A stretch of 64,000 nt of DNA from Actinomycetota bacterium (GTDB taxonomy: Bacteria > Actinomycetota > Coriobacteriia > Anaerosomatales > Anaerosomataceae). Made by a program: the position numbers and the translations under genes. The stretch's first letter is position 1. Every line of letters begins with the position of its first letter. This document shows, piece by piece, positions 55,656-64,000 of the stretch. Below the pieces are notes generated by a model, which was not told the origin of the DNA, ran no database searches, and saw only the letters and a program-made list of their open reading frames with translations. Where the stretch lies: contig SBEH01000002.1 of NCBI GenBank assembly GCA_009668945.1, positions 124,001 to 188,000 on the forward strand, in the 5' to 3' direction.

Positions 55656-56663
55656 ATGCACGAAGCGCTTCTCTCGGAGCGGGACGGGGACCGGATCCAC
55701 TGCCTCGTCTGCCCGAACGACTGCCGCATCGCCGAGGGCGCGCGCGGCATCTGCGGAGTGCGGGAGAACCGCGGTGGCGTGCTGGATGCCATGACCTACG
55801 GGCTGGTCTCGTCAGTCGCGGTCGACCCGATCGAGAAGAAGCCGGTGTTTCACTTCCGCCCCGGGACGAGCGCGCTTTCACTCGGCAGTGTCGGGTGCTC
55901 CATGCGCTGCGGCCACTGCCAGAACTGGCAGATCAGTCGTGCACGGCCGGATGAGGACGCCGCGTTGGACCGGCTCGCGCCCGGCGAGGTAGTGGCTTTG
56001 GCCGTCGAGTACCGGTGCCAGGGCGTCGCGTTCACCTACAACGAACCGGTGATATGGATCGAGTACGTTCTGGACGCCGCCCGGGCCAGCAAGGGCGCGG
56101 GGCTGTATACCGTGATGGTGACCAACGGCTACATCACCGCCGCAGGGCTCGACCTGATCGGGCCGCACATCGACATCTGGCGAGTGGACGTCAAGGGATA
56201 CAACGATGCCACGTACCGAGAACTCTGCAAGGTGCGGTCGCTGGCCCCGATCCTGGACGCGGCCGAACGTGCGAAAGTGGTTTGGGGGATGCACGTCGAG
56301 GTCGTGACCAACGTGATCCCGACGGTCAACGACGATGCCGGGACGCTCCGGGGCATCGCGCGCTGGATACGGACGTCGCTTGGCGAGGATACGCCCTGGC
56401 ACGTGACTAGGTTCTTCCCGTACCTCGAACTAGCTCACCTGCCCCCGACGCCGCTCGAAACCATCGAGAAGGCGCGACGGATCGGGACGGAAGAGGGGCT
56501 GCACTTCGTCTTCCCCGGTAACGTTCCCGGTACGGCCGAGGAGGATACCGTCTGTCCGATGTGCGGGGCCGCCGCGATCAGACGGGACGGCTACCGCGTG
56601 ATCGAGAACCGGGTGCGCGATGGTGCGTGCGCCAGGTGCAACACCCCGTTAGGGATCCGATGA
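55656..56663 (+). CDS. amrS: AmrS-like radical SAM enzyme
   Basis: The 335-residue protein fits the AmmeMemoRadiSam-associated radical SAM family. It has N-terminal Cys pairs (CLVCPNDCRIAEGARGICGVR), a radical SAM cluster motif CSMRCGHCQNWQIS (CxxxCxxC), FTYNEPVIWIEY and a C-terminal metal-binding tail (CPMCGAAAIRR...GACARCNTPLG). The substrate is unknown in the family. The usual partners MEMO1 and AMMECR1 are not in the window. The gene follows the hydrogenase-like gene by 15 nt, with AGGAGG upstream. Confidence 0.92.
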   Translation: MHEALLSERDGDRIHCLVCPNDCRIAEGARGICGVRENRGGVLDAMTYGLVSSVAVDPIEKKPVFHFRPGTSALSLGSVGCSMRCGHCQNWQISRARPDEDAALDRLAPGEVVALAVEYRCQGVAFTYNEPVIWIEYVLDAARASKGAGLYTVMVTNGYITAAGLDLIGPHIDIWRVDVKGYNDATYRELCKVRSLAPILDAAERAKVVWGMHVEVVTNVIPTVNDDAGTLRGIARWIRTSLGEDTPWHVTRFFPYLELAHLPPTPLETIEKARRIGTEEGLHFVFPGNVPGTAEEDTVCPMCGAAAIRRDGYRVIENRVRDGACARCNTPLGIR

Positions 56664-56727
56664 CGGGAACAGTCAAGCCCTTGGCCGGGCTGCGTCCGCA
56701 TTCTCACTCGGCGTAGCCGCGAAACGC

Positions 56728-56733
56728 TAGAAT
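56728..56733 (+). promoter_or_regulatory. Putative -10 box (TAGAAT)
   Basis: TAGAAT lies 54 nt before the glycosyltransferase start, in a 124-nt gap. A 9-codon frame (ATG 56741 to TAG) follows and may be by chance. No -35 is clear. Confidence 0.4.
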
Positions 56734-56787
56734 ATCCCTCATGTCCCCTCCGGCGGGCGGACAGGCATAGGACGCGAAGGGAACGAC

Positions 56788-58029
56788 GTGCAACCTACCG
56801 TGATCATCCCGACCTTCTGGACGCGGCGCCGAAGCCGCGGGTTGAACCGGTCTCCGATACGCTTCGACCACCCCACCCCACTCGGCGAGGAGGGCACTCT
56901 TCCGGCGTGCCTCCGCTCGCTGGAGACGGTCGAAGGGCTCGGCCGGGTGGTGCTGCTCGTAGCGGTTACGGACGAGTCGATCGCGCACTCGGCTGAGGAC
57001 CAGGTCGTCGACATCGCGAACGATTTCACAGGGATCGACACGATGGTGTGCGGTCCGGCGGAGATGGGCTCCCTGCACCGGCGCATGGAGCAGCTGGAGT
57101 TCGCGGACGTGATCAGCGGAGTCACGCTTGGGGGATACGGCGGCGTACGGAACGCAGGTCTGATGATCGCCTCGGTTCTCGGCAGCGAGACGGTGGTCTT
57201 CCTCGACGACGATCAGGTGGTGTCCGACCCGACGTTCCTCGCCCGCGGTCTCGACGGCATAGGCATGAAGGACGAGCAGGGACGAGTCGTCCTCGCGAAG
57301 AGCGGCTACTACTCGGATGAGGCAGCCGCGTACGCATCGCCGGGCCGTGCGCCCTTCTCGGATACGTTCTGGCGGCAGAAGGAGCTGTACAACCGCACCA
57401 TGGCCTCGGCCATGAAGCCTCCAAGGATCAAGTCGACCACGATCGCATTCGGCGGTTGCCTGGCGCTCCACCGCGACATGTACTGCAACGTCTCATTCGA
57501 CCCCTGGGCGGTGCGCGGTGAAGACATCGACTACGTCATAAACGCGCGCATGCATGGCGGAGACGTCTTCCTCGACTCAGAGTGGTCGGTACTCCACAGG
57601 CCACCGGAGGTCTCGAGCCAGGCCGCGCTCTTCAACGACAACGTATTCCGTTTCGTATACACCCACCGGAAGCTCGAGTTCTCGAAGTCACAGGTGGATC
57701 TGCGCCAGGTGACCGCCGAGTCGCTGATGCCCTATCCGGGGCACCTGGTCGATTCCTCGATCAACTGGCGTGCGCCGCTCACGGCGGTCCTGCGATCACT
57801 GTCCGGGAAGGAGCGGAGGGCGTACCTCACCATCGCTCGGAAGGTGCTGCCCGAAGCGCGGCACTACGCCCGGGAGAACTGCGACCGCTACTTCGCGTTC
57901 CAGCGCAGGTGGCCGATGCTGATGGACCGCATCTGGAACGACATCGCGCTCAAGTCGCTGTTCACCGGCGAGCGGCGTGTCGACCGCGGTGCGCTCACGG
58001 GCCGCTTTCCCGTCATCCAGGCCGACTAG
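56788..58029 (+). CDS. GT-A-fold glycosyltransferase-like protein
   Basis: The 413-residue protein starts with a GT2-like strand (TVIIPTFW). It has VVFLDDDQVV, a metal-binding DxD-type motif, and RGEDIDYVINARMHGGDVFLDSEW, a typical catalytic-acid region. Donor and acceptor are unknown; the nearest relatives in arrangement are actinobacterial glucosyl- or mannosyltransferases. The GTG is preceded by AAGGGAA. It stands before a TauE/SafE permease with a gap of 11 nt. Confidence 0.8.
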   Translation: MQPTVIIPTFWTRRRSRGLNRSPIRFDHPTPLGEEGTLPACLRSLETVEGLGRVVLLVAVTDESIAHSAEDQVVDIANDFTGIDTMVCGPAEMGSLHRRMEQLEFADVISGVTLGGYGGVRNAGLMIASVLGSETVVFLDDDQVVSDPTFLARGLDGIGMKDEQGRVVLAKSGYYSDEAAAYASPGRAPFSDTFWRQKELYNRTMASAMKPPRIKSTTIAFGGCLALHRDMYCNVSFDPWAVRGEDIDYVINARMHGGDVFLDSEWSVLHRPPEVSSQAALFNDNVFRFVYTHRKLEFSKSQVDLRQVTAESLMPYPGHLVDSSINWRAPLTAVLRSLSGKERRAYLTIARKVLPEARHYARENCDRYFAFQRRWPMLMDRIWNDIALKSLFTGERRVDRGALTGRFPVIQAD

Positions 58030-58040
58030 GGCGGACAGCT

Positions 58041-58814
58041 GTGTACTTGCTGATGGCGGTGGGCATAGGGCTCACGGCCGGCCTGCTCTCCGGGATGTTC
58101 GGCATCGGCGGGGGGCTCGTGACGACTCCCGCTATCCGATTGCTGCTCGGGCGGCCGGACCTGATCGCGGTGGGTACGCCCCTACCGGTCATCATCCCGA
58201 CGGCGGTTGCCGGAGCGATCGCGTACGCCAGGCGCGGATCCGCCGATGTGCGCGCAGGGTTCACGATGGGGCTGGTGGGTGGGGCGTTCGCGGTCATCGG
58301 CGCTCAGCTCACGACGCTCGTGGGTGGGACTGTCGTGCTCGTCGTCACAGGGGTCGTCATCTGTTGGTCGGCCGGCGAGATGCTGTTCCTCGCCCTGTGC
58401 CCACGGCGTTCCGAGGTGGGGGTCGGAGGTCTCGCCGAGAGGGACCGACGGCCTATCCGGCTGGCGGCGCTCGGCGTCGTGGCGGGGCTGTATTCGGGGT
58501 TCCTCGGCCTCGGCGGCGGCTTCATCGTCGTTCCGGCGCTCGTCCGGTACTTCGGCTTCCCGGCCAAGCGCGCGGTTGGCACGAGCCTCGTAGTCGTCGG
58601 ACTGCTCGCGGTACCGGGGACGATCGCGCACTACGCGCTGGGGAATGTCGATGTCGGCCTAGCGGGGCTTCTGGCGATCGGTGTCGTACCCGGTGCGTTG
58701 CTCGGCGCGCGGATCACCGCGGCGGCGAAGGAGAAGACGGTGCGCGTGGGCTTCGCCCTGATGCTGCTGGCGGTCGGCGCGTTCCTGGCGCTCTCGGAAC
58801 TGGGAGTGTTCTAG
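58041..58814 (+). CDS. TauE/SafE (DUF81) family membrane transporter
   Basis: A 257-residue protein with about eight TMs in two repeats, each beginning LLSGMFGIGGGLV or YSGFLGLGGGFIV, the family signature. Members export sulfite, sulfoacetate or other organosulfur anions; the substrate is unassigned. GTG start, 11 nt after the glycosyltransferase. Confidence 0.9.
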   Translation: MYLLMAVGIGLTAGLLSGMFGIGGGLVTTPAIRLLLGRPDLIAVGTPLPVIIPTAVAGAIAYARRGSADVRAGFTMGLVGGAFAVIGAQLTTLVGGTVVLVVTGVVICWSAGEMLFLALCPRRSEVGVGGLAERDRRPIRLAALGVVAGLYSGFLGLGGGFIVVPALVRYFGFPAKRAVGTSLVVVGLLAVPGTIAHYALGNVDVGLAGLLAIGVVPGALLGARITAAAKEKTVRVGFALMLLAVGAFLALSELGVF

Positions 58815-58816
58815 CA

Positions 58817-59656
58817 ATGCCCGGCCGCTTCCGCGATGCGACGGCATCCGATCTGGAGCGGCTACAACACTCGCTCGTGGTCGCACGCGTATTCGCCGAC
58901 GGCGAGGAGATAGAAGCGGCTCGCGCGGCCGTTCCGTGGCGCTTCCAGGTCAACGACCGGGGGGACCTTGTCATGCTCGGCGTGTGGCGTGATCACTTGC
59001 CGTACCTCGCCATCGAGCTGATGTGGTGCCCGCCGCAAAGGCTCGGTCCGGCCATCGCACATGTCCGGACGCTGGCCGGGAAGCTCGGGTTCTCCGACGT
59101 CGTGAGCCCACCGGTCGCGGTGGAGGAGTCGGGAGCGTATCGCGCGGCGGGCATGAGGCGCTGTGTGGTCGTGGCCGCGTACCGTCTGAACCGCACCTCC
59201 GCTGCTGTGCCGTTCTACCTTCCCGCCGGAATCGATATCCGCGATGCAGCAGAGGCGGATCTGGGTCGCTTGTTGGATGTCGACGCACGCTGTTTCGAGC
59301 CCTTCTGGCGATACGACCTGCGCCATCTCGAGCGGTTCCTGTGCATGGCGCGGCTGCGAGTCGCAGAGCGAAGCGGGCAGGTGGTCGGCTATACTTTGTG
59401 CACCGCGGGCGGCGACGAGGGTCTGCTCGGCAGGCTATGCGTCGCGCCCGAGCACCGGCGTGCCGGCATCGGTGCTGCGTTGCTCGGCGACGCCGTGCAG
59501 TGCGAGTGGGACCGGGGCGCGAAGCGAGTGATGCTCTCGACGCAGATCGACAACGCGCCGGCGCAGGCGCTCTACCGGCGGGCGCGCTTCCGGGATACGG
59601 GCAGGCGCTACGAATTCCTGGTTTTCGGTACGGGCGAAGGGAAGCAGAAGACGTGA
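58817..59656 (+). CDS. GNAT-family N-acetyltransferase (two-domain)
   Basis: The 279-residue protein has an N-terminal half of unclear fold (perhaps a degenerate GNAT) and a C-terminal GNAT domain (about 140-270). The latter includes the acetyl-CoA loop RLCVAPEHRRAGIGAALL and QIDNAPAQALYRRARFRDTGRRYEF. The acceptor is unknown. It starts 2 nt after the transporter stop; its stop overlaps the LytS-like gene. Confidence 0.85.
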   Translation: MPGRFRDATASDLERLQHSLVVARVFADGEEIEAARAAVPWRFQVNDRGDLVMLGVWRDHLPYLAIELMWCPPQRLGPAIAHVRTLAGKLGFSDVVSPPVAVEESGAYRAAGMRRCVVVAAYRLNRTSAAVPFYLPAGIDIRDAAEADLGRLLDVDARCFEPFWRYDLRHLERFLCMARLRVAERSGQVVGYTLCTAGGDEGLLGRLCVAPEHRRAGIGAALLGDAVQCEWDRGAKRVMLSTQIDNAPAQALYRRARFRDTGRRYEFLVFGTGEGKQKT

Positions 59657-60954
59657 AGCCGGACTTGGGCATCCGTCCAGGTGTGATCGACGTGATGTTG
59701 CTCATCGCCACGTCGATCATCGCGTTCGTGGTCGCGGGCGGGATGGTAGTCCCCCTGCCCCGGACGCTGTTCGCCGTCGCGGTGGGCGGCCTCGTGCTCG
59801 TGGCGGTCGGTGCAGTGGTGACCCGCCTTGTCCAGCGGCCGGACCACCTGAGGGCGATGCAGTCGCATCAGATCCTCGAGATCGCCGAAGGGTCGCTTGC
59901 GTACCTGCGGCGCGGTCTCGACCAGGAGACCGCGCAGGCCGTGTGCGGTCTGGCGTTGCAGCAAAGCGATGCAGCCGCGGTCGCCATAACGAACACATCC
60001 CGCGTACTCGGTTTCGCGGGGATCAGCGAGGACCACCACGCGGTGGGCGGGCCGATAATGACGCGCGCCACACGCGAGGCCATCGAGATGAACGAGCACC
60101 GCGTTCTGGGCTCCAGGGAGGAGATCGGCTGTCCGAGGCCCGACTGTATGCTCCGGGCGGCGATCGTGGTGCCGCTCGAGACAGGAGGTGAGGCGGTAGG
60201 GACGCTGAAGTTCTACTACACGACTCCCCGCCTGTTGAACGAGACGCAGGTCACTATGGTCGAGGGTCTCGCGCAGCTGCTGTCCACCCAGCTCGAACTC
60301 TCGGAACTCGAACGGCAGACCGAGCTTGCGTGCCGCATGGAACTCAAAGCGTTGCAGGCGCAAATCAATCCCCACTTCCTCTTCAATACGATCAACACCA
60401 TTGCCATGCTCATCCGGACCGATCCGTCGACCGCGCGCGAACTGCTCCGCGAGTTTGCTTCCTTCTACCGCCGGATGCTCGAGGACAATGAGGGGCCGGT
60501 CCCGCTGGGTCAGGAGTTGGAGTACGCGCTCACCTACTTGAGATTCGAGCAGGCCCGATTCGGCGATCGGCTGATCGTGGAGCAGGAGTTCGACGGTGCG
60601 GTGCTGGACGTGCCCGTGCCGGCCTTCATCCTCCAGCCGGTCGTGGAGAACTGCGTCCAGCACGGGATCCGGCCGGACCGTCCGCTCACGATCCGCCTGA
60701 GCGGGCACGGGGAGGGCCGGACGATCCGCGTGCGCATCTCGGACGACGGTGTGGGAATATCCCCTGAGAACCTCCCGCATGTCCTGGAGGCGGGATTCGG
60801 CAAGGGCCTGGGCATAGCGCTGCGCAACGTGGACGATAGACTGAGGGGGCACTTCGCCCTCGGGAGCGGGCTGGCTGTCGAGAGCGTGTACGGAGAGGGG
60901 ACGACAGTGACTGCGTCGATTGTGCTTCCCCCTGTCGCCGAGTCGGGCGTCTGA
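59653..60954 (+). CDS. LytS-type sensor histidine kinase with GAF domain
   Basis: The 433-residue kinase has two N-terminal TMs (about 12-55), a GAF domain (about 75-220) containing CPRPDC, and a His-kinase domain of the LytS type (LQAQINPHFLFNTINTIAMLI, phospho-acceptor His in NPHFLFN). The ATPase lobe follows (PVVENCVQHGI, DDGVGIS). It pairs with the LytTR regulator that starts 3 nt later. The GTG overlaps the GNAT stop. Confidence 0.93.
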   Translation: MKPDLGIRPGVIDVMLLIATSIIAFVVAGGMVVPLPRTLFAVAVGGLVLVAVGAVVTRLVQRPDHLRAMQSHQILEIAEGSLAYLRRGLDQETAQAVCGLALQQSDAAAVAITNTSRVLGFAGISEDHHAVGGPIMTRATREAIEMNEHRVLGSREEIGCPRPDCMLRAAIVVPLETGGEAVGTLKFYYTTPRLLNETQVTMVEGLAQLLSTQLELSELERQTELACRMELKALQAQINPHFLFNTINTIAMLIRTDPSTARELLREFASFYRRMLEDNEGPVPLGQELEYALTYLRFEQARFGDRLIVEQEFDGAVLDVPVPAFILQPVVENCVQHGIRPDRPLTIRLSGHGEGRTIRVRISDDGVGISPENLPHVLEAGFGKGLGIALRNVDDRLRGHFALGSGLAVESVYGEGTTVTASIVLPPVAESGV

Positions 60955-60957
60955 CCG

Positions 60958-61665
60958 ATGCTCAAGGCTCTTCTCGTCGACGATGAGGTACCGGCCCGGT
61001 CCGAGCTGCGCTTCTTGCTCGGCGAGGCTGGCGGCGTCGAGGTCGTTGGCGAGGCCGGGAGCGCAAGCGAGGCGGTCCAGCTCATCAAGGCCATCCCCTA
61101 CGACGTCGTGTTCCTCGACGTGAACATGCCCGGTCTTTCAGGTATCGACCTTGCCGAGGCGCTGACGGGTCTGTCGCATCCGCCGGCGATCGTGTTCGTC
61201 ACCGCTCACAGCGAGCACGCCGTGCAGGCGTTCGAGGTGGCAGCCGTCGACTACCTGGTCAAGCCTGTCGAGATCAAGCGGCTCAGGATGGCGATCGAGC
61301 GGCTCGCCCCGGCGAGTGAAGGCCAGCCGCGTGTCGACCGGATTCCTGTGGAGAAGGGCGGCCGGAAGCTGCTCCTCCAGACTTCGGACATCTGCCACAT
61401 CATGGCCAAGGACGACTACAGCTACATCTACACCGACGGGGAACGGTATCTGTCGACCCTCTCGCTGGCCGATCTCGAATCGAGGCTCGAATCGCAGAAC
61501 TTCTTCCGGGTGCACCGGCGCTACCTCGTGAACCTGTCCCAGGTCAAGGAGGTGGCGCCGATGTATGGCGGGACCATGGAGCTCACGCTCAACGACGCCG
61601 AGCAGTCGAAGGTCCCCGTCTCACGCAGACGTGCTCCCGCGCTCAAGCGCTCACTGGGGCTGTAG
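60958..61665 (+). CDS. LytTR-type response regulator
   Basis: The 235-residue regulator has a receiver (KALLVDDEVPARSEL, Asp in VVFLDVNMPGLSG, Lys in YLVKPVEIKRL) and a LytTR DNA-binding domain (about 130-235; DICHIMAKDDYSYIYTDGERYL, FFRVHRRYLVNL). It is the partner of the preceding kinase. The targets are unknown. Confidence 0.95.
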   Translation: MLKALLVDDEVPARSELRFLLGEAGGVEVVGEAGSASEAVQLIKAIPYDVVFLDVNMPGLSGIDLAEALTGLSHPPAIVFVTAHSEHAVQAFEVAAVDYLVKPVEIKRLRMAIERLAPASEGQPRVDRIPVEKGGRKLLLQTSDICHIMAKDDYSYIYTDGERYLSTLSLADLESRLESQNFFRVHRRYLVNLSQVKEVAPMYGGTMELTLNDAEQSKVPVSRRRAPALKRSLGL

Positions 61666-61669
61666 AGCG

Positions 61670-62128
61670 ATGCTCGTAGGCATCGTCTCCGACACGCACG
61701 GCGTGCTTCCGGACTCGGCAGCCCAGGTCCTCGCGGGAGTGGACCGCATCATTCACGCGGGCGACGTAGGCGCGCGCCGCGTACTCGATGCGCTGGAGGC
61801 GATCGCACCGGTGACCGCGGTCCGCGGCAATATGGACACCGGGGACCTGGAGTGGCAACTGCAGGACACTGCAGTTGTCCGGGTCGCGGACGTGCGCATT
61901 CTCGTGACCCACAAGGCACGCGACGTGATCGCGCGCGGTGTTCCCGAGTCTACGGCTGTGGTTGTGAGCGGACACACGCACCGGCCCGGAGTCGAGCGCA
62001 TCGGGGGGACCCTGTTCGTGAATCCCGGCAGCGCAGGCGGTCACAATCGCGACGGCCCGGGCGCCACCGCGGCGATCCTAGACCTATCGGGAGAGTCGCC
62101 GTTCGCCCGTATCGTGGAGCTGCCGTAG
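61670..62128 (+). CDS. YfcE/MJ0936-type metallophosphoesterase
   Basis: The 152-residue protein has the calcineurin-like signature: GIVSDTHG (DxH), IIHAGDVG (GDxx), VRGNMD (GNxD/H-like, Met in place of the second Cys/His), TH in LVTHK and GHTH in VSGHTHRP. Small members hydrolyse phosphodiesters in vitro. The ATG at 61670 lies 4 nt after the regulator. Confidence 0.92.
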   Translation: MLVGIVSDTHGVLPDSAAQVLAGVDRIIHAGDVGARRVLDALEAIAPVTAVRGNMDTGDLEWQLQDTAVVRVADVRILVTHKARDVIARGVPESTAVVVSGHTHRPGVERIGGTLFVNPGSAGGHNRDGPGATAAILDLSGESPFARIVELP

Positions 62129-62150
62129 GCGCCTCGCGCGGGCGCGCGGT

Positions 62151-63803
62151 CTAGTCCGCGGCCGAGGCGACGTCCGCCGCCAGGAGTGCGAGCACGTCGG
62201 GGTCGGTCGACGGCAGGTCGAGACGCAGCACCCTGCGGCCGTGACGCGCCAGCGTCACGAGGTCACCTTCGGCCTGTGCCCGGTGTAGTGCGGCGAGCGT
62301 GTAGCGCTTCCCGGGGATCTCGAGGTCGGCGCGGTCTCGGGCGGTCACCAGAATGAACACGCCGCTATTCGGCCCGCCCTTGTGCAGTTGCCCCGTCGAG
62401 TGGAGGTAGCGCGGGCCGGTCTCGAGACACACGGCCCTGCCGGATTCGCGTGACAGCCGCGCGCATGCACCGCGGAGCGGGCGGATGCGTGCATCGTCAT
62501 CCGGCGCGTAGACGAGGAACGCGAGGTAGTCGCCGTCTTCTGCTGTGCTCACGGCCGCCGAGATCGCCGAGACCCGATCCGTCGGCGATTCGGGAGGAGC
62601 CGCGAGTGCACCGGCGTACGTCACCCACGTGCCGCCGATGTCCAGCGTCGCGGGCGGGACATCTCGGGAGCCGCCTTCGAGGATCGCGTTCGTGGCCGAC
62701 TTGGCCTCGGTGACTGCCAGCTCGTCGAAGGGATTCACGCCCATGAGCACGCCGGTGAGCGCCACGGCGTGCTCCCAGCGCACGAACTCGGCAGCGAGGT
62801 CGAATACGTCGGTGACGGTGAGTTCGAACACCGGGTGGCCTGCGGCGACTTCACGAGACCACTCCGCGAGATCGGCATCGTCGGCGAAGCGGATCACCAC
62901 GACGGCCCGGTCATTGCCGTAGTCATCCGGCTTCGGCAGCTGATGCTCGATGACCGGCACGACCCCCTTCCCGTCCTTGCCGAGCGATTCGGCCACGAGC
63001 TGCTCTACCCAGAGGCCGAATGGCCTAAAACGGTCCGACGTCACGAGGGTGAGCTTGTCGCGTCCGGCCTCCCGGGAGTCCGCCATCCACCCCGCGAGGA
63101 GGGCCGCCGGGTTCTCCTCGGCTGGCGCGGAGCATGCGCGCTCCATGGCCTGGGCGCGGTTGACAAGACTCGGCACGTGGATTCCGATGAGCGCCGCCGG
63201 CGCGAGGCCGAACATGCTCAGGGCCGAGTAGCGGCCGCCGACGGTCGCCGGTGCCGTGAGAGTCATCCGCATGAAGTCCCGCTGGCGCAGCTTCTCGAGC
63301 GGCGAACCCGGGTCCGTGATGACGATGCAGCGCCGCCCGACCTCGTGGCGGTCCATGCCGGCTCTGGTGAACCATGCGTGGATGATCGCGTAGAGCGAGA
63401 GCGGCTCGACGGTGGTTCCCGACTTGCTCGCGATGAGCAGGTACGTGTGCTCGGGATCGAGAGACTCGAGCAGCTCTGTGATCTGCACTGGCGAGGTCGT
63501 GTCGAGGACGTGGAGCTTCGGGAAGCCCGGGGCGGTCCCGATGATGCGCTCCATCACGAGGGGCGCGAGCGAGGAACCACCCATGCCCAGCAGCAGCAAG
63601 TCCGTGGCTCCTTCAGACGTGAGAGCATCGGTCAGCCCGTTGAGGAGCGGAAGGCGGCCCGGAGCCTTCTCGGCAAGGTCGGTCCAGCCGAGACGCTGCA
63701 TGATGGGAATGCGCTGGTCTATGTCATCGCTGAACAGCGATGCGTCTCTATCCTTGAGCCGACGGACGGCATCCAGTTCCACAAGACGCTCAAGCGCACC
63801 CAT
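62151..63803 (-). CDS. pgi: Glucose-6-phosphate isomerase
   Basis: The 550-residue enzyme interconverts glucose-6-phosphate and fructose-6-phosphate. It has two SIS subdomains: LLLGMGGSSLAPLVMERI, LLIASKSGTTVEPLSLY, and the C-terminal NPFDELAVTEAKSATNAIL. The sequence resembles the isomerase half of transaldolase-isomerase fusions, but no transaldolase is fused here. It is on the minus strand, facing the phosphoesterase. Confidence 0.92.
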   Translation of the reverse strand: MGALERLVELDAVRRLKDRDASLFSDDIDQRIPIMQRLGWTDLAEKAPGRLPLLNGLTDALTSEGATDLLLLGMGGSSLAPLVMERIIGTAPGFPKLHVLDTTSPVQITELLESLDPEHTYLLIASKSGTTVEPLSLYAIIHAWFTRAGMDRHEVGRRCIVITDPGSPLEKLRQRDFMRMTLTAPATVGGRYSALSMFGLAPAALIGIHVPSLVNRAQAMERACSAPAEENPAALLAGWMADSREAGRDKLTLVTSDRFRPFGLWVEQLVAESLGKDGKGVVPVIEHQLPKPDDYGNDRAVVVIRFADDADLAEWSREVAAGHPVFELTVTDVFDLAAEFVRWEHAVALTGVLMGVNPFDELAVTEAKSATNAILEGGSRDVPPATLDIGGTWVTYAGALAAPPESPTDRVSAISAAVSTAEDGDYLAFLVYAPDDDARIRPLRGACARLSRESGRAVCLETGPRYLHSTGQLHKGGPNSGVFILVTARDRADLEIPGKRYTLAALHRAQAEGDLVTLARHGRRVLRLDLPSTDPDVLALLAADVASAAD

Positions 63804-63815
63804 GGCAAGTCTCCC

Positions 63816-64000
63816 TCAGTCCGACACGGCATCGGCCGCCGGAGCGGGCACTTCGATTCCCGATGCGGGTCCTATTCTAGCCACCAGCACGCCGCCTAGC
63901 ACCACCATCGCTCCGCCGATGAGCGTGGCGAGGGTCAGCGGCTCGCCGAGGAAGAGTGCGGCGAAGACGACAGCGCTCACCGGCTCGGCATACATCAGTA
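63816..64000 (-). CDS. EamA/DMT-family transporter (C-terminal fragment; 5' part outside window)
   Basis: The minus strand ending at TGA 63816-63818 reads LMYAEPVSAVVFAALFLGEPLTLATLIGGAMVVLGGVLVARIG and then an acidic tail. AEPVSAVVFAALFLGEPLT is the end-of-EamA signature seen in drug/metabolite exporters. The gene continues beyond 64000. Its stop lies 12 nt before pgi, so they may be co-transcribed. Confidence 0.85.
   Translation of the reverse strand, partial: LMYAEPVSAVVFAALFLGEPLTLATLIGGAMVVLGGVLVARIGPASGIEVPAPAADAVSD

Noticed and set aside
59608-60852. Minus-strand open frame of 414 codons over the LytS-like kinase
   Set aside because: Antisense shadow; the kinase motifs are certain on the plus strand.

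Overview
The window looks like chromosomal DNA of a GC-rich, Gram-positive-type anaerobe. Codons end mostly in G or C, GTG starts are frequent, and many genes overlap by 4 nt (ATGA or GTGA). Two complete sets of four-subunit ferredoxin-dependent 2-oxoacid oxidoreductases, a multihaem c-type cytochrome, an [FeFe]-hydrogenase-like sensor and an AmrS-type radical SAM enzyme point to anaerobic, redox-active metabolism. A deep actinobacterial lineage such as Coriobacteriia (the uncultured or anaerobic OPB41-type groups) would fit. That placement is inference from gene content and base composition; no marker gene was compared.

Layout. 1-8384 (minus strand): a chemotaxis operon in the order cheA, cheW, MCP, cheR, cheD, a receiver-CheX fusion and cheB (cut by the window edge), then a second unit with a lone receiver and a haemerythrin-like protein. 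8568-17195: a NarL-type regulator, small membrane and START-like proteins, tRNA-Val, a cytochrome with up to 12 haems, a cation diffusion facilitator, a DUF192 lipoprotein, an alpha/beta hydrolase, a mono-haem lipoprotein and a DUF72 protein. 17240-23149 (minus): two LolCDE/MacB-like ABC transporters, one preceded by a CarH-like cobalamin-binding protein and one whose permease is frameshifted, with tRNA-Asp between them. 23313-29448: a rifampicin-phosphotransferase-like phosphohistidine enzyme, small proteins, an SDR oxidoreductase behind a perfect 22-bp palindromic operator, and a decayed haemerythrin gene.

29609-36499 is a polyphosphate cluster: CHAD, CYTH, Ppx/GppA-HD, PPK1 and PPK2, with two small reverse-strand genes (a Lys-rich coiled-coil protein and a 50-residue zinc-ribbon-like protein). 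36625-45773 holds the two oxidoreductase operons (gamma, delta, alpha, beta), separated by the SRP RNA and dnaX-ebfC-recR. 46029-50990: an HD-GYP sensor, then aspartokinase and aspartate-semialdehyde dehydrogenase. 51061-55640: a two-component pair, a QueT-like permease and a ferredoxin/[FeFe]-hydrogenase-like/GGDEF fusion protein. 55656-64000: AmrS-like enzyme, glycosyltransferase, TauE/SafE permease, GNAT, LytS/LytR pair, phosphodiesterase, glucose-6-phosphate isomerase and the end of an EamA transporter.

How the genes fit together. Ferredoxin chemistry links the oxidoreductases with the hydrogenase-like sensor, which may report H2 or ferredoxin redox state into c-di-GMP signalling; an HD-GYP phosphodiesterase lies about 8 kb away. 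Surface electron transfer, chemotaxis and polyphosphate storage suggest a motile anaerobe adapted to fluctuating redox conditions. The most novel items are the hydrogenase-GGDEF fusion, the HTH-less CarH-like protein tied to an ABC exporter, the palindromic operator, and two remnants (haemerythrin and a PstS-like fragment). I saw no insertion sequence, prophage, CRISPR array or integron.
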